From positions 1 to 42,557 of the forward strand of contig JABCPU010000524.1 of the NCBI GenBank assembly GCA_016800925.1: a stretch of 42,557 bases of DNA. Reading direction: 5' to 3'. Under the pieces are notes generated by a model. That model made no database searches. It saw only the letters and a program-made list of their open reading frames with translations, and was not told where the DNA came from. Origin of the DNA: Suillus spraguei (taxonomy: Eukaryota; Basidiomycota; Agaricomycetes; Boletales; Suillaceae). Of the stretch, positions 11,342-23,390 are shown in pieces (position 1 is the first letter of the stretch; each line of letters starts with the position of its first letter). Position numbers and translations under genes: made by a program.

Positions 11342-13422
11342 CTAGTATAGTGCGCCGTTGCAGACGGCACAATCAGAACCCTTTGTCCACGTCCCTGCGC
11401 TCTGCAACCGCTCTGCGTCGGCCTTGTACTCATCTTGCTGTGCGGGCGTGAGTGCCGCCCAATACATGCGGAATTCTTCGGTTGTTCCACTCGTCTCGTT
11501 CACCTGCTTCAGCCAACGCCATGCGCATAAGTTTCTGCATGACAAAGGTTAGTGCAAAACATTAAGAGACAGGCATACTAATACTTACCGAGCGTTCTTC
11601 GCGGCACCTGGTCGCATCTTCTTCTTTCCATCCGCTTTTGCAGCTAACTTGTTGTTAGATGCACTTGGTCCATCGTCGTTTGTCTTCTTGATTGGGCTAA
11701 GTGCTGGGGCAGGGACTGTCTTGGCGATTCCGTTAGGTCCGAAAATATCAGCCCTTTCATAGCATTGGAGTTAGTAGCAAGGACGAGCATGCAGTATGAG
11801 GTACTTACAGTGGATCCTGCAATATAATCTCATTCTCTTTGTCGGCACATTCAAGTTGTATGTTCTGAGATGTTCCTGGTGTGTGACAAGTCGGCAAGGT
11901 CTTATTTTCAGAAGTAGACACGGTCGGACGTAAAGGCGATCTGGGAAGATATAAGCCTTGTGGAGTGGGCTGCGGTAAGTGGACTCCAAATGGTGGGGCA
12001 GATGCATCGCGTGGGTAGGTTGGCGTGATGCGAGTACTTTCGAGGGCAAGACAATCATCAATGGGCGAAGGAACACAGATGTTGGCGCTAGTGCCAGGCT
12101 CAGAATCTTGATCTGGATGCAGGGGCATAGCATCAGTCGAGAGTAAAGGTCGTGATATAGTACCAGGGTCGACTAGCAGTATTGATATTAGCAAGATAAT
12201 GAAAGAAAGAACAATACATGCCTTTTTGTTCAATGGGAAGCAGGGGAGACAGTGCTGAGTCAACTAGTGGTAATGTGAGCATCGGAATTATGAGAAAAAA
12301 AATGCATACATTTAGGTTTCTTCAAACGGTCTTGTTGGACCAGGGTTTTGCTGTCGTCAGACAGGCGCCGCTTGCCATTTCCTTTAGCCCGGGCTTCAGT
12401 GCGTTTCAATTCCAACACCTCAAGTTCATCCAAGTCGTCGATATGCTCTTCCTTGGCTGAGAGCTTCCCTGGTACGTCCTTCCAGTTTCTGTCAGTCCCA
12501 AGATTGTTCTTCCGCCAGGATGAGTAATCAGTGATGCAAAGCAGCTCGAGTTTCCAGCCGCAGTGGTCGAATAGGAATAGCGGGAACTGTTTCACCATGA
12601 TATCGAATATGAGCTTCTTGCCAGTAGCACAGATCCTTGACCAGGTGGGTGGAGCCAATTTCTGAACAACCAATTCAGCCCAGGCTGCGCGCAGAACCTT
12701 ACGAATTGCTTTGAGTTGCTCGATTGTGACAGGTCTACCATCCTCGAGCTCTAGCCAAGGGGCTTTACCCCGAGTCCCAGTCCCAGACTCAGCATTCTCG
12801 ATGTATTTGTCATAATCTGCTCGACTCCAGAAACAGATTTTTGGGTGAGAGTCTTTCGAAGGACGGGCTTTGTTGTGTCCTGTTAATGTGTCGTCTGCGA
12901 GACTGAAACTCAGTGGGTCAGTGGAATCCGGAAGTCGCAGTACACTGATAAGTTCAGTAAAAGATGCCCTAGAACAAATAAGACACGGCTGTGATCTAAG
13001 TATCATCATGATAGGTGAACAAGACTGACTTGATAGTGTCGCGTTCGGTAATAGTCTTGCTTAACTCAAGTTGAGTCTCTGTGAGCTGTGCTTGGTATAT
13101 AGAGAGCTGTTCTTGAAGGGCATGCACCTGCCGTGCTGTAATGAAATTTGGTGTGGCCTGCTGCATATATGCGCCCTAGAACATAATCTGGGAGCTGACA
13201 GTATCAAAAAATTAAGCAACTCACACCAGAGAATCCAGAAGGAGTAGAGCCTGCAAATGTGTGCGGATCATCGAATGAATCCGGTGAAGCTTGAGCTAGT
13301 GATGAAGATAGGGGCATGGGAGCCTGTGGTCTGAATCTACTCGAAGATTGTTCATTTGCACGAAGAGAAGGGATCGTGAAATCATGTGAGTATCGAGCAG
13401 TGGATCCACAAGAAAAATCCAT
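11342..13422 (-). CDS. HMG-box-like protein with coiled coil, cargo of TIR element
   Basis: Seven exons join in phase to 588 aa with no stop: 13422-13225, 13175-13030, ~12968-12310, 12263-12222, 12172-11809, 11753-11589, 11534-11342. The intron at 12221-12173 starts with GC. Order: a Ser/Pro-rich N-terminus; a Gln/Glu/Leu-rich likely coiled coil (about residues 67-115); a conserved region with FWSRADYDKYI, LKAIRKVLRAAWAELV and CGWKLELLCITDYSSW (about 145-280); a Lys/Arg-rich stretch; a Pro/Ser/Thr-rich linker; and a C-terminal HMG-box-like domain (about 525-575) with EFRMYWAALTPAQQDEYKAD. An HMG fold suggests DNA binding in the nucleus; no function is known. A seven-exon frame kept intact inside a mobile element argues for recent or continuing selection. 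Related genes seem repeated in Agaricomycetes. Confidence 0.7.
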
Positions 13423-13711
13423 GTTGCTGGTGGACTGTGAAGAACACTACAGTTAATCAAGTAACTTGTAAAATGTATGAGCTTACCCTTGCATTGGGAC
13501 AATGCCAACGAAAACGATATGATGCGCAACGAGAACGACACAGAACGATACGATAGACGACGACGACGACAGGAGTGATAACGATACCGTCCAGGTGCAC
13601 GACAAAAACGATGTGATGCACGACGAAAACCACACGTGCAACGCATCTTCCTTGGAAATCTCAGATCTTATCATTTTTACTATTATGTAATTATAGAAAT
13701 ATCATATTTCC

Positions 13712-13742
13712 CCCGACCCCGTCATGTTGGATCTTTACTGGG
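13712..13742 (-). repeat. Right terminal inverted repeat of the 2.87-kb element
   Basis: Ends ACTGGG. Its reverse complement contains CCAACATGACGGG, pairing with 10873-10903. Confidence 0.7.
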
Positions 13743-14275
13743 CCTCAGCTTCGAGATATGCTGGTCATGCGAAGAGACATACTTCTCTTCGTGGTCAGTG
13801 GGTCGTACAAAAAATCTGTTGATGGATGATAACAATAGGTTTCGGGGTGCCATGGTCGATATCCAAGTTGTAGACGAATGCACTGCTGGGTAAAAAAAAC
13901 TCTTATCACGTCGAGGGATAGACTAAAATCGTACGTCATACTGAAGCTACCCTGGACCTGATCGTTTCACGAGCCTGCATTGATGATCCCTTGTTCCGAT
14001 ATATGTTTCAATGGTCGAGTACTAAATAGCCAGGAGTCCCTGAACAAGCCAGCTCACGTTAACTGTCACTGGTTAGTGGGAACCAGAGTGTAAAACGGGA
14101 AAAACTCACCTCCATCACCACACCCACACAGATCCGTTTCTACATCACCACATCCCGCCTGATTTGTATCCAAACTGGTGGGGTCGCCTCCGTTCCAAGT
14201 CACCTATTTGTAGTCCGTTGCACATTAAAAAGTTCACTCCTTGTTCACAACATGTTTGTATGTATTTGGTGGTGT

Positions 14276-14892
14276 GAATGAAGTTTGAACAAACTTAAAT
14301 CCACCGCCAAAACCTCTAACCCTAACGTTAACGTTATGACTGTTGGTCTATCACGCTATTACTCATCTGACACATCTAGTAACAACGAATATATTTTATT
14401 ATCCCCCTTTGAGCTGATAGTCGTCATTCTCAGGTCTTGTGACACCCCAATGCAGTCAATATCGAACACGAGACTCCTCTGTGGAGTCAACAGTATTGCA
14501 CAAACTCACTGCGTGAGTTCCCCGCCTTCCCTTCAGGGTTTTTGTGCCCACGAGGCCTTTTGATAAACATGAACCTTGTCCCTACAAGGTATGGTATCTG
14601 ACCAGCTGACAATTGTCAACCCTAGACTCATCAATACTCGCCCATATTCTGCCCGCGGTAACTTATTTCGCCCTGCTGCGACCTTTCATGTCTGTTTGTG
14701 TGTGACTGCATGTCGGCCAAGGTTACGCGACAGTGTGGTAATCGAGACCTCAACATTCCGTGGTTCAAGCAACTGCTCTCGAATTTCGTCGGGGAATAGG
14801 TATGGGTGTCATAAATGAGACCGACGAGCAAATGTATTTCTATATAAACGTGTTGCAAGGAGCGCTAGTGAACTTTGCACGTATGGTGTGTG
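14276..14892. other. Intergenic, nothing recognised
   Basis: No supported gene. A short CTAACCCTAAC near 14318 is too short to be telomeric. Confidence 0.4.
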
Positions 14893-15057
14893 GACGCGTT
14901 CCCTTGTGCCTGGATTATGGATTTGGATATTGTCTTTTCTTGCGATGGTAAGAAGTTCACCAGAAGGCGAACATTTCAACGCAGTGGATTGTAACAAGAC
15001 ACTCGTTGGTTCTCCTTGCATCTGCCAGGTTATGGTACACCAAAATTTAGTCGTTTT
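14893..15057 (-). pseudogene. WD40-repeat fragment
   Basis: About 55 codons on the minus strand contain WQMQGEP, CSPSGELLTIA and IQIHNPGTRERV. These match the WEMQGEP, YS-x-CGELLAIA and NPGTRER of the decayed WD40-TPR gene at 1-2477. No TPR part or further WD40 repeats surround it, so it is an isolated remnant of a second family member. Confidence 0.65.
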
Positions 15058-16315
15058 TGTCATTTGAACCAGCTGTGGCCAGTTAAGTACAGTCAAGAGA
15101 TTGTGTGTATCTTTCCTTAAGCTGAGAGGTACGTGTATTGTGAGTTTCTATGCTGCTTCGCCACGCTAATCCACCTTGTTTTCATAGATACAAGGACACC
15201 CCTTCGGTCGGATCCATGTAAACACGATGATATGTACTACGCATTGATTTCTATAATAGCGACGCAGGAAATACAATATTAATGTTCGCACTGTGCTGTG
15301 TCTCGTTCTGTAAATAGACACAGCGTGTCTCTTCGCGCTCTCACTCTTGTTGGACTTCAACGAATCGACAATGTAGAGGGACTATACCCATGCACTTCTA
15401 ACCAATCCTTTTCTACAGAGGTTTCGTTGAATGGCGCACATGCAGTTTTGTTTCAAATCCAGGCAACGGGGAGGCACTCCAGGATGGGTTAGCATTGCAA
15501 GGTAGTCGGGTGTGTTTTGGCGCATTCAATGGAACGTGTTCGGCTTCCTTCAGGTTGTCTGAACTAAAGCAAAAATGTGTTTTGTGTTGTGAGTGGCGTG
15601 TGCGCTTCATGTCTGTTTGCAAAACTTACAGAAATTGCCTGGTAATTTGTCTAGAATTCTGGCATTAAATTTGTATTGAGAGGGGAAAAGAATGAGCGAT
15701 GAAGACAGGTATCAGCATCTCCAACGACGTCTTGTGGGAAGAGGCAGTTAATGGTATCTTCAAAGTTTGTAGTGGCTGCTATGAGTTCAAGATGTTGTCG
15801 ATTTTCAGAGCAGTCTTCTGAGTTCTCCAATGCGATCGACGAATACTATGCACGCAATCGGACGCCGTGAACAGCAAAAACACTACGACGTGGTGGACAC
15901 AACTGCGCCCGAGGCTGGCGGTTATGCGTGCTTTATAGATGTAGATAAAGAGTCTGCAAATCACGTTAAAACTTCGAAGTCTGTATGTGGCAGGACCCAG
16001 CAAACTCCCATTCCTTACCTATTCTCCGGCGCGCTTGCAACAGTCTCAAAAGCCGCAAATCTGTTGAGGACCTGGGCCACATATTGTTTTTCAAACACTG
16101 CAGACCACTCACAGCAATATCCCCTGAGTTGCGCTGGCACAATCTTACCGTGGGGGTAGCTCCTGCGCAGGCTCGATAATCTGGCGCCGTTCCCCATCGA
16201 TCTCCCGTACATTTCTGCATCTTTACCTAATATGTAGTAGTTCCTGCTCAAAATCGGAGGAAAATACAACATACAACACAACAGCCACGTCATGATTGCC
16301 TTCTCGTCCATCATG
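15058..16315. other. Gene-poor region, nothing recognised
   Basis: Open frames here are short, overlap on both strands and have no family-like sequence. No tRNA or rRNA signature was noticed. Confidence 0.4.
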
Positions 16316-16588
16316 CATCAGGAAATTCACACATTCCTTGACGTGCCCTTATGCGGACTTATTTACACTTAACTGCCTTGGTGAAATTGAATCTACTTGT
16401 CCAAAATTTCAATGTGAATGAATTCAGAAAAAAAAAGTTGAGATATATTAATATACATGTTTTATTGTATTTCGCACTCAAAAAATATAAGATATGCCAG
16501 GTGAATGATGTGAGAGAGAGCAAACAAGTTTTGAGATAAGTGAGTTAAGCTGATTAAGCATGTTAAGGAATGTGTGAATTTCCTGATG
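16316..16588. mobile_element. MITE-like element with perfect 24-bp inverted repeats
   Basis: CATCAGGAAATTCACACATT plus CCTT at 16316-16339 is the exact reverse complement of 16565-16588. The 225-bp interior is AT-rich and has no ORF with start and family resemblance. No convincing target-site duplication is visible at the edges, so the superfamily is open. The whole could also fold as a long hairpin. Confidence 0.65.
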
Positions 16589-16948
16589 TGACATGCGTCA
16601 TCTCAGAATCTCGTGAGTCAGCCGCTATAACTGAAAGCGAAAATCGCACTCATTTTCGGGCGTTACATCAGCATGAATGTGAAAAACATGTCAAGATCTG
16701 GAGAGGGTTAACATTATACGATGATGAACGACGCATGATGACACCATAATAAGGGAAAGTATTAAAACACGTATATGATGTACATGGCAACTTAAGGAAG
16801 ATCAAGAAGACGACCTATATGGTGGCGCATAGCGTTAATAAAGGGTAACAGGGAACTGTATCACTCATTTCCCAATCAACTGAGATTTACGCCAACCCCA
16901 CCTGACGGCGTGTTAATCGGCTGATACAAATCACTAGTAACCTGCACG

Positions 16949-17229
16949 TCAGTGCCAACGACCATACTGCATCGATGTGAAAGCAGGAAAACGACGCACT
17001 GTGCAGAAGAAGAAAAAGTTCTGCTATACAGGTGAGCCATGTTATCGAACCCTAGAAAATGATTGATAGTACTCACGCATGTTTGAAAACGGCAGAGCTT
17101 ACACTGTTCGTCGTTAAAGCACGTACTGGGACATTCAGTGTCACTGACGGCCGCGTCAGTGGGCATGGCAGAGATTGATAATGCTGAAACAACAACGGCG
17201 GCAAGGACAATTGCAGAGGAGAAACGCAT
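16949..17229 (-). CDS. Small secreted cysteine-rich protein (intact copy)
   Basis: Two exons, 17229-17077 and 17023-16949, join in phase to 75 aa. Residues 1 to about 20 (RFSSAIVLAAVVVSALSIS) form a signal peptide. The mature part holds six cysteines, C33, C37, C43, C46, C51 and C58 (C-x3-C-x5-C-x2-C-x4-C-x6-C), and ends AFTSMQYGRWH. That end is shared with relic c and supports the splice choice, since reading through the intron would give an unrelated tail. Size, secretion signal and cysteine density fit the broad class of fungal small secreted proteins (effector-like or defence peptides). The actual role is unknown. Three broken copies lie at 3.4-4.7 kb. Confidence 0.75.
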
Positions 17230-17290
17230 TGTGTAAGATCGATGTGATATGGGGTCAGAGGACTGAGGACATAGGAGTCGGATGGCTGGC

Positions 17291-17300
17291 TTTTATATGC
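17291..17300 (-). promoter_or_regulatory. TATA box of the secreted protein gene
   Basis: GCATATAAAA on the minus strand, about 62-71 bases before the ATG at 17229. The same block (CTTTTATATGCTGAAT on the plus strand) survives beside relic a. Confidence 0.5.
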
Positions 17301-17469
17301 TGAATATTATTCTTTCTTTGCACACGCGGTCACTGTTCAAACAGATGCATGTTGGTAATGCCAGCAGATTGCTAACTAAGGTCTATCAGCAATTCGATAT
17401 GGAACTACTTAAGACTTTACGCCTTGACTCTATGTTTACTGAACATTTGCAATTAGCCATTGACTGAGC

Positions 17470-18912
17470 CGATAACACGCAACATCTTGGAGTCACATCT
17501 CCGTGTGAGTTGGCAATCCTCCTCGCTCATTCATACACACACTTGTATCATGTGTGTAACTCCTGCTTTGCATCTGTCCTTTCTTTCTTTTTGTTGACCG
17601 CTTTCCATTCCATCACGTTTCTACTTCCTGCCTGTCTCTAACATACTCCCGTGAAATTGTAGCTTAGTTCATACTATGATGAACAACTCATTTGACGTTT
17701 CGTCGCAGGGCTTTGATAGGAAGTGCACTGCGAAGGCCTCTTCATCTAGTTCGACTGTCAGAGAGGTAATCGCCTAGAATGGAGACACCAGTGATCGGTC
17801 TTCAAGTAGGAGTGCCAGATGTAGATCTCAATGGCGGCCTTGATTTGGCACGGTGACAGCCTCGGTGGGCCCTCATCCTCGCATCTTGCCTGGCTCGGAC
17901 GCATGTACTGCAAATACCATGCTTACCGATATAAGAAAAGTAGAAACGATTCGCAGAAGATATGAATAGTTACAGACTCTGCACGGGGCGAGGATCACTT
18001 TTGGCACTACCTCCATTCTTCAACGTGCCGCTCTCCTCTCCTCTTCTTTTCATCCTGACTCCTGGCACCTCCAAATGTGGTCCGCATGAATTCGAGATGC
18101 ATCAACATTTGTTGACGTGTCACGGGTCTATGCACTAGGCTTCGTGTTGTGCTAAGAACGAGTGGGCGTGAACATAGATGATGGTGATGTACTGGTGTCA
18201 GCGTTAGTACGAGAGTCTGCAGCCGTGGTTTAATTATATACAAGCGCTCCATTCACCTTCGGACGTTTTCTAGCCTGAATTGCAGTAAGATATGTCTGTA
18301 TACTGTTCTCTTTGAGATAGCACTCGAACGTCTCTATGACCACGATAACGCCGACACATAGCGAATTTTCCGACCACATTTATACGCTGTTGCACACAGC
18401 GCACTGCTTCCGATGATGAGAATGATGTGCCCTGATGCACGCAGTATCGACGATAGTGCGTTCACCACGAAAGTCTCTTCCTGGTCAATGCTTGCTCAAT
18501 GAAGAATGTGCAGTTTTGTCAGGACTGAAAGTATCAAACACATACCGTCACCTAGAGGAGAAGTGTTTCGGCTGGTAAAAGTGAAGACCGTGACAGAGAC
18601 AGGAAGATCTCCAACGCTGTCTTCTGAATCAACGGAGACCAGTATAAACCCATCCATCTTCCAAGACCTCTCGCTCCAGGAGTGGCATTCTAGATACCGA
18701 TACCCACAACGCTGTGAAAAGAACACGTAGAAGCCATGGTGGTTTAAGAACAGGAGTATCAGGGCGATCACATGTGGTCCGTGGAGCACAGGGTAGGTGG
18801 AGCACGCACATGGGGATTGACGTGTACATACATGAATTGCTTGCGCGGGATCAAACATTCCGTCATCAGTGGTTGCATGGATAATTGTGAGGTGACGTCT
18901 GCGGGAACAACG
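17470..18912. other. Gene-poor region; one unassigned 139-codon ORF
   Basis: A minus-strand ORF (18915-18496) contains YRYLECHSWSERSW but matches no family I recognise, and overlapping frames on both strands look equally good. It may be a fragment of an old gene. Nothing else is supported. Confidence 0.25.
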
Positions 18913-19493
18913 CACCTGGGCTTTCCATTAAGTAAGCCTTACTATAGTGGTTTGTTACGTGCTGTGCTTACTATTGTTAGGCTTAGTTGCAGCAATCCTC
19001 AGCATTAAATGCTGTCCCAAATAACCCAGGACCTTTGGGTATTTGGCATAGGTAAGTAGCTCGGCACTGTCGGCACTGTCTGCCGCCTATTTACGCCTAA
19101 TGCGTCATCCCGACGCGCCCCGCCATGCGCTAAGCTTCCAAACTAGGTGAGACTCTTTTCTCACGCCCCTTGCCCTTCTCCATCACCGCCAACGTCGTCT
19201 ACCACCCGTTCTAGCCATCGACGCGGGCTTCCTGCGCCCCCAACAGCGTTGTTCACCACCATCTTACGTGGATCTGTCCGTTGGACCAAGTACAACGGCT
19301 CTGGACACCGCCTAGGTGAGTCTTTTCTCGCGCGCCCTTTGCCCTTATCCACCACCACCAAAGTCGCCTACCACCCGTTCTAGCCATCGACACAGGCTTC
19401 CTGCGCCCCCAACAGCGTCTTTCACCACCTCCTATGTGGATCTGCCTGCTGGACCAAGCGCAATGGCTCTGGATGCCACCCTCATATCTCAAC
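18913..19493 (+). repeat. Left TIR of the KDZ element
   Basis: About 581 bp, roughly 96-97% identical by eye to the reverse complement of 27232-27818. It lacks six bases near 18991 that the right copy has. A looser similarity continues inward past its end. Confidence 0.85.
19146..19483 (+). repeat. 169-bp tandem duplication inside the KDZ TIR
   Basis: Units 19146-19314 and 19315-19483 both begin GGTGAG, then share the ACCACCCGTTCTAGCCATCG and GTGGATCTG segments. Both TIRs carry the doubled unit, so it arose before the present element formed. Confidence 0.75.
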
Positions 19494-19681
19494 ATGCTTT
19501 CTACACTACCCTCACCTTGTCAATCACACTATCTACACACTCTAACCACCCATGTCACGACCATCAGCGAGGAGGATCACAGGGCTGTCGAAGGCAACCA
19601 TAAAACATGGTTTTCGACGCTCTGTGCGAACGATTGATGTACTGAAGGCAGGACAACAAACCTGACGAAGGGAACATGTGA

Positions 19682-22600
19682 ATGCCAAGCGGCAATCATG
19701 TATACAAGGTATGGTGTCCATTTTTCTTAGATGTTTGTCTTCTCATTTCTGCAGAGATGTCAGCTGAAGATTGTGCGGCTGTTGAGACTATGCTCATCGA
19801 TTATGACACGGATATTGAGTCTATACCATACACTGCTCCCCCAGGCGAGGAGGGAGCTGAGTTTAGCCACGAGGGCGGAGAGTACGAGGTGTTCCAGGGG
19901 CTAGCTCAGCAGATGGCAGACCTCTCTGGATTGTAAGTTATTTGATTTCATGCCCACTAGCATGCGCTTACGCGTGCTAGCCACTACATTGATCCACGTA
20001 CACGTGGGGACCACATTAATGTTCAGAATGCAAACTGGGGTCTTCAGATGGAAGGCCTGGTCAGGGCTTATCTGGACTATCGCATGTGAGATAATGGCGA
20101 TGGCATGCCAAGTGTTTTGAGCGATGATGACACTCTATGTGATGATGCTGACACTCTGATCCTGCAGAATATCGAGCTGGTCGACATTTTTAGTAAGCAA
20201 TATTTTTCTTTCCAGTCAGAAGACTTTGCTCAACAGTATTCTAGGCCAAAAATTCGCATCGCTGCAACCCCTTGCCTCCCACAGGTTTCTGAATGAAAGC
20301 CTTATATATCATGGTTACCTTGGCTGTTCTCTGCTGCACCCGACTGTCGCCATTTCTCTCCACACACTTGCGGCTTATCGACAGTCTCACAGGACTTGCC
20401 CCCGGTTTAGTGTTCAAGCGCAGTGCAAGGCCCTATGCCACCTCCATGATGTACAATATTCAATTGTATTGTGATATATCAATTACAATGTTGCTTCATA
20501 GATCCCTTACCAACCACATCTAAATATGCAATTCTCGGACGCATATGATGTTTACCTTGAGATCTTGCATCGGGTAGACTCCCTCATCAAAGCAGCACTG
20601 AAGCGCGATACACAAGATTGGTGCCTTCTCAACTCGTGTCCCTGTTGCTGTTACAAACTAGATGACGAAGACAACATGACTTTTGAGTGGCTTGCCACCA
20701 TCGATGGTAACAATAGCTTGAAAAGATGGTTGTCTTCTATTTACGGCACATCTCCAAGGGATGATTCGCGGACTCGACATTCTGACTACTGGCTCCATCG
20801 CGCGAACGTTGACCAATTCCAACTTAATGGCGCTCAACCTCATGAAGTAAGTTTTCAATTGATATGAAATATACAAACCTAATTTCTGATCAGCAAGATC
20901 CCACTGATGACTGGGAGGATGTGGTACAGTCTGACTCAGCACCATTCAACTGCATTGACCGCTGGCGAAATGCTGGTCCGGAAGCACGTAAACGCATGTT
21001 TTCAGTTTTCGATGAATCTGGCATTTTTATTGTGGCCTATCGCCACCGGTTCATTCTTTTAGTGTGTGATATGGTCAAAAGTGGCAAACTGTATGTAATT
21101 TTGATTTTGATTTTGTCATCATCATTGCTGACTGATTTTTCAAGCTCAAAATACCTGCTTGCTATTTTAGATCATCTGCTCAATATCTACGGGAAGAATG
21201 GTGGCATTGCATACAATATTGGATGCGCATTTTCCAAGACACTGGAAAATAGCTGCCTTGGACCCCAAGCTCGTGAACTCAATTTACGACTGATGGTTGG
21301 AGCTTTCCATGGCCATGCTCACAACCGATGGTGTCAAATTGACTGGCATCCGATGTACATAGAAGGTACTGGCCACACCGAGGGAGAAGGCTGTGAACAC
21401 ATTTTTTCATCATCAAATGAGCTTGCGCGCAGCACTCGCCACGCTACTCCATTTCACCGGCATCAAACGATCGAGCAACACTTTGCCTTTTGGGATGATG
21501 ACAAGTATGCAGCGCTTAGTAAGTTATTATCATTTTACGAAATCCTAAGCTAATGGGTTGATGTGTAGGTACATTTTTACAGAATCATTACTGAGAGGCA
21601 CTCACTGCCATTCAAACCCTCACCAGCGAACTTTCCTCACTGGAAGGTGTCCTCAATCTCACACACACCGACTTCGTTGTTTTCACAAGGAAGAGCGCTC
21701 ATACCTCGACGGATTGAAGGAACCCCCTGTCAAGGATCGTGTCAGTGTTCGATATGTTCAAGCTCTTGATGAAGTTGTCATCCGCCAGTAAGTCATATAG
21801 TTTAATTTGTATTTATTTGGCACTTACATTATGTATATGACAGAAAGGAATGGAACACAGCACGAGAAGCTGCCAATCGGGCGCTTGTGGATATTCATGT
21901 TGGCGGCTATCAGGAAATGCACACCGCCATCAATCAAGCCCGGATCCGAGTTGATGGATCATATTCGAAGCTTCAAAATGCGGAAGCGATGGCTTCGCAT
22001 TTAGAGATTCAACTTGGGATTGACAAGCGATGGGAGATCGACAGCGAACCCTACCGTCAATTTCACCAAGAAGCTTCACTTTTGACTTACCGCACAGCAC
22101 TCGATGACTTAGAACGACTTGTCGTGATGCGTCTATTTGAGTTGTCAAAACTCTCGCTTTCAGGCACGGGTAAGATCATGCTATTTGTGCACTCACATAA
22201 GTGTTTATTTTGTTCATTTTAGGCTACAAACTACGTCAACAAATTAGCAAGGCTCTACAACGTCGATCACAGGTGATTTGGAACGCACTTAGCCGGTTCA
22301 ATCTGCAGGCTGCTGCTCTTGTACCTCCGCATCCACAGCTCACTTGGAAAGATATAGTGGAGTACAGCTTTCTGGGCGAGTTTGATCTTTTGCACCAGTC
22401 TTGTTCTGACATTTGCACCCTGGACTGGACCAAACCTGCGCATCGTGAAGCTACGGTAAAGTACTTCAAACTTCAATGTGCCCGTGAAGAGATTCAACGC
22501 TTGAATATTGAAATTCGTCGGTTGCATACAGCCATACATGATGAGGAACTCACTGTGAATGCCACCATCAATTCCCTTCTCATATCCAACAAACCTGTTG

Positions 22601-22924
22601 GACTTGAACTGCAACATCAATGGCGCAGTCGCACTGCCATCAATGCAGCGCATTTGTTTACATTAGATCGAATCATGTCACAGGCAGGCTTTTCAGGCAA
22701 AAGAGGCCTCGGAACTCGACTCAACGGCACATCTAGCCATGGTATGTCCCCCGCTCTTCATTATTTGCAGCTTACATATCTCTAATGCAGAACCTGAGCA
22801 GATGATGGCGACTTCGACAATTTCAACAACTGACGAACAAAGTGGTGGAGATAATCTTGAGCATGAGGAGCAAGAACAGAATGTAGAAGATTTCGCTGAT
22901 TTTTTGGCATCCGTTGTAGAGTAA
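19682..22924 (+). pseudogene. KDZ-family transposase, interrupted
   Basis: The translation follows the KDZ transposase through about nine exons: HYIDPRTRGD (near 19984), HGYLGCSLLHPTVAISLHTL (near 20310), WLATIDGNNSLKRW, FNCIDRWRNAGPEARKRM (near 20947), VFDESGIF, CDMVKSGK, YNIGCAF, GAFHGHAHNRWCQ (near 21299), EGCEHIFSSSN, then helical C-terminal parts ending in an acidic tail at TAA 22922-22924. The acidic catalytic-type residues (D of FDESG, D of CDM, E of EGCE) are present. Interruptions: TGA at 20097-20099 and 21592-21594, a phase mismatch after the intron near 20195, and a one-base shift near 21668. It is therefore not functional as read. Both stops could come from CGA (Arg). The start may be ATG 19757 or 19682. 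Confidence 0.85.
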
Positions 22925-23098
22925 ATGTTGCATCGAAAATACAATAGTAGTGTTGATATTGGAATTCGAGATGTTCAGACATGCAAAATGCTTGGCCGAA
23001 CTGTAGTGGAATGGGAGAAATGTATGATGATCCTTAAAATATTCCTCTGCGGTGTAGTGTGATTTGCGCTCAATATACATATGATAATCCTCAAGCTT

Positions 23099-23390
23099 AA
23101 CATATTCCCTTTCTACATATCATCTGCTACTATATACTTAGGCTGTTCTTTAACATATTGCCTTTCTACATATCATCTGCTACATACTTAGGCTGTTCTT
23201 AACATATTCCCTTTCTACATATCATTTGCTACATACTTAGGCTGTTCTAACATATTCCCTTTCTACATATCATCTGCTACTATATACTTAGGCTCTTTAA
23301 CACATTCCCTTTCTACATATCATCTGCTACTATATACTTAGGCTCTTTAACACATTCCCTTTCTACATATCATCTGCTACTTAATTACAT
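23099..23390 (+). repeat. Minisatellite, about 50-bp unit, nearly six copies
   Basis: Units start at 23099, 23152, 23201, 23249, 23299 and 23349 (53, 49, 48, 50 and 50 bp plus a partial). Each contains CCTTTCTACATATCAT, and the complete ones end in a variant of ACTTAGGCTGTTCT. It sits between transposase and second gene of the KDZ element. Confidence 0.9.

Larger units (their letters stand above)
10873..13742. mobile_element. 2.87-kb TIR element carrying an HMG-box-like gene, no transposase
   Basis: The ends are imperfect inverted repeats of about 31 bp: CCCAGT, six variable bases, CCAACATGA, then GGG..CGGG. A 7-bp direct repeat CCTCAGC flanks them (10866-10872 and 13743-13749; 9 bp, GGCCTCAGC, if two more terminal bases are counted as target). 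The element sits inside duplication copy B, and copy A has the matching empty site. The only gene is the intact minus-strand gene 11342-13422. No DDE, helicase or recombinase motif was seen, so it is probably moved in trans or its gene belongs to an unrecognised mobility system. Confidence 0.75.
9030..14275. repeat. Segmental duplication, copy B, interrupted by a TIR element
   Basis: Collinear with 5925-8285: the left part 9030-10872 and the right part 13743-14275 are the two halves of one copy. The 2,870-base insertion at 10873-13742 is absent from copy A, whose uninterrupted site lies near 7794-7810. Confidence 0.8.

Noticed and set aside
14318..14335. Telomere-like CTAACCCTAAC
   Set aside because: Only about two imperfect units inside ordinary sequence; not a telomeric array.
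18496..18915. 139-codon minus-strand ORF considered as a gene
   Set aside because: No motif recognised, overlapping frames on both strands are equally open, and it runs to the edge of the KDZ TIR. Kept only as a remark.
19147..19603. Several open frames inside the KDZ inverted repeats, on both strands and mirrored at 27150-27555
   Set aside because: They arise from the repeated TIR sequence, recur in the other TIR, and resemble no protein family.
23099..23390. CRISPR-like array
   Set aside because: Units are head-to-tail copies without distinct spacers; a eukaryotic minisatellite within a transposon.
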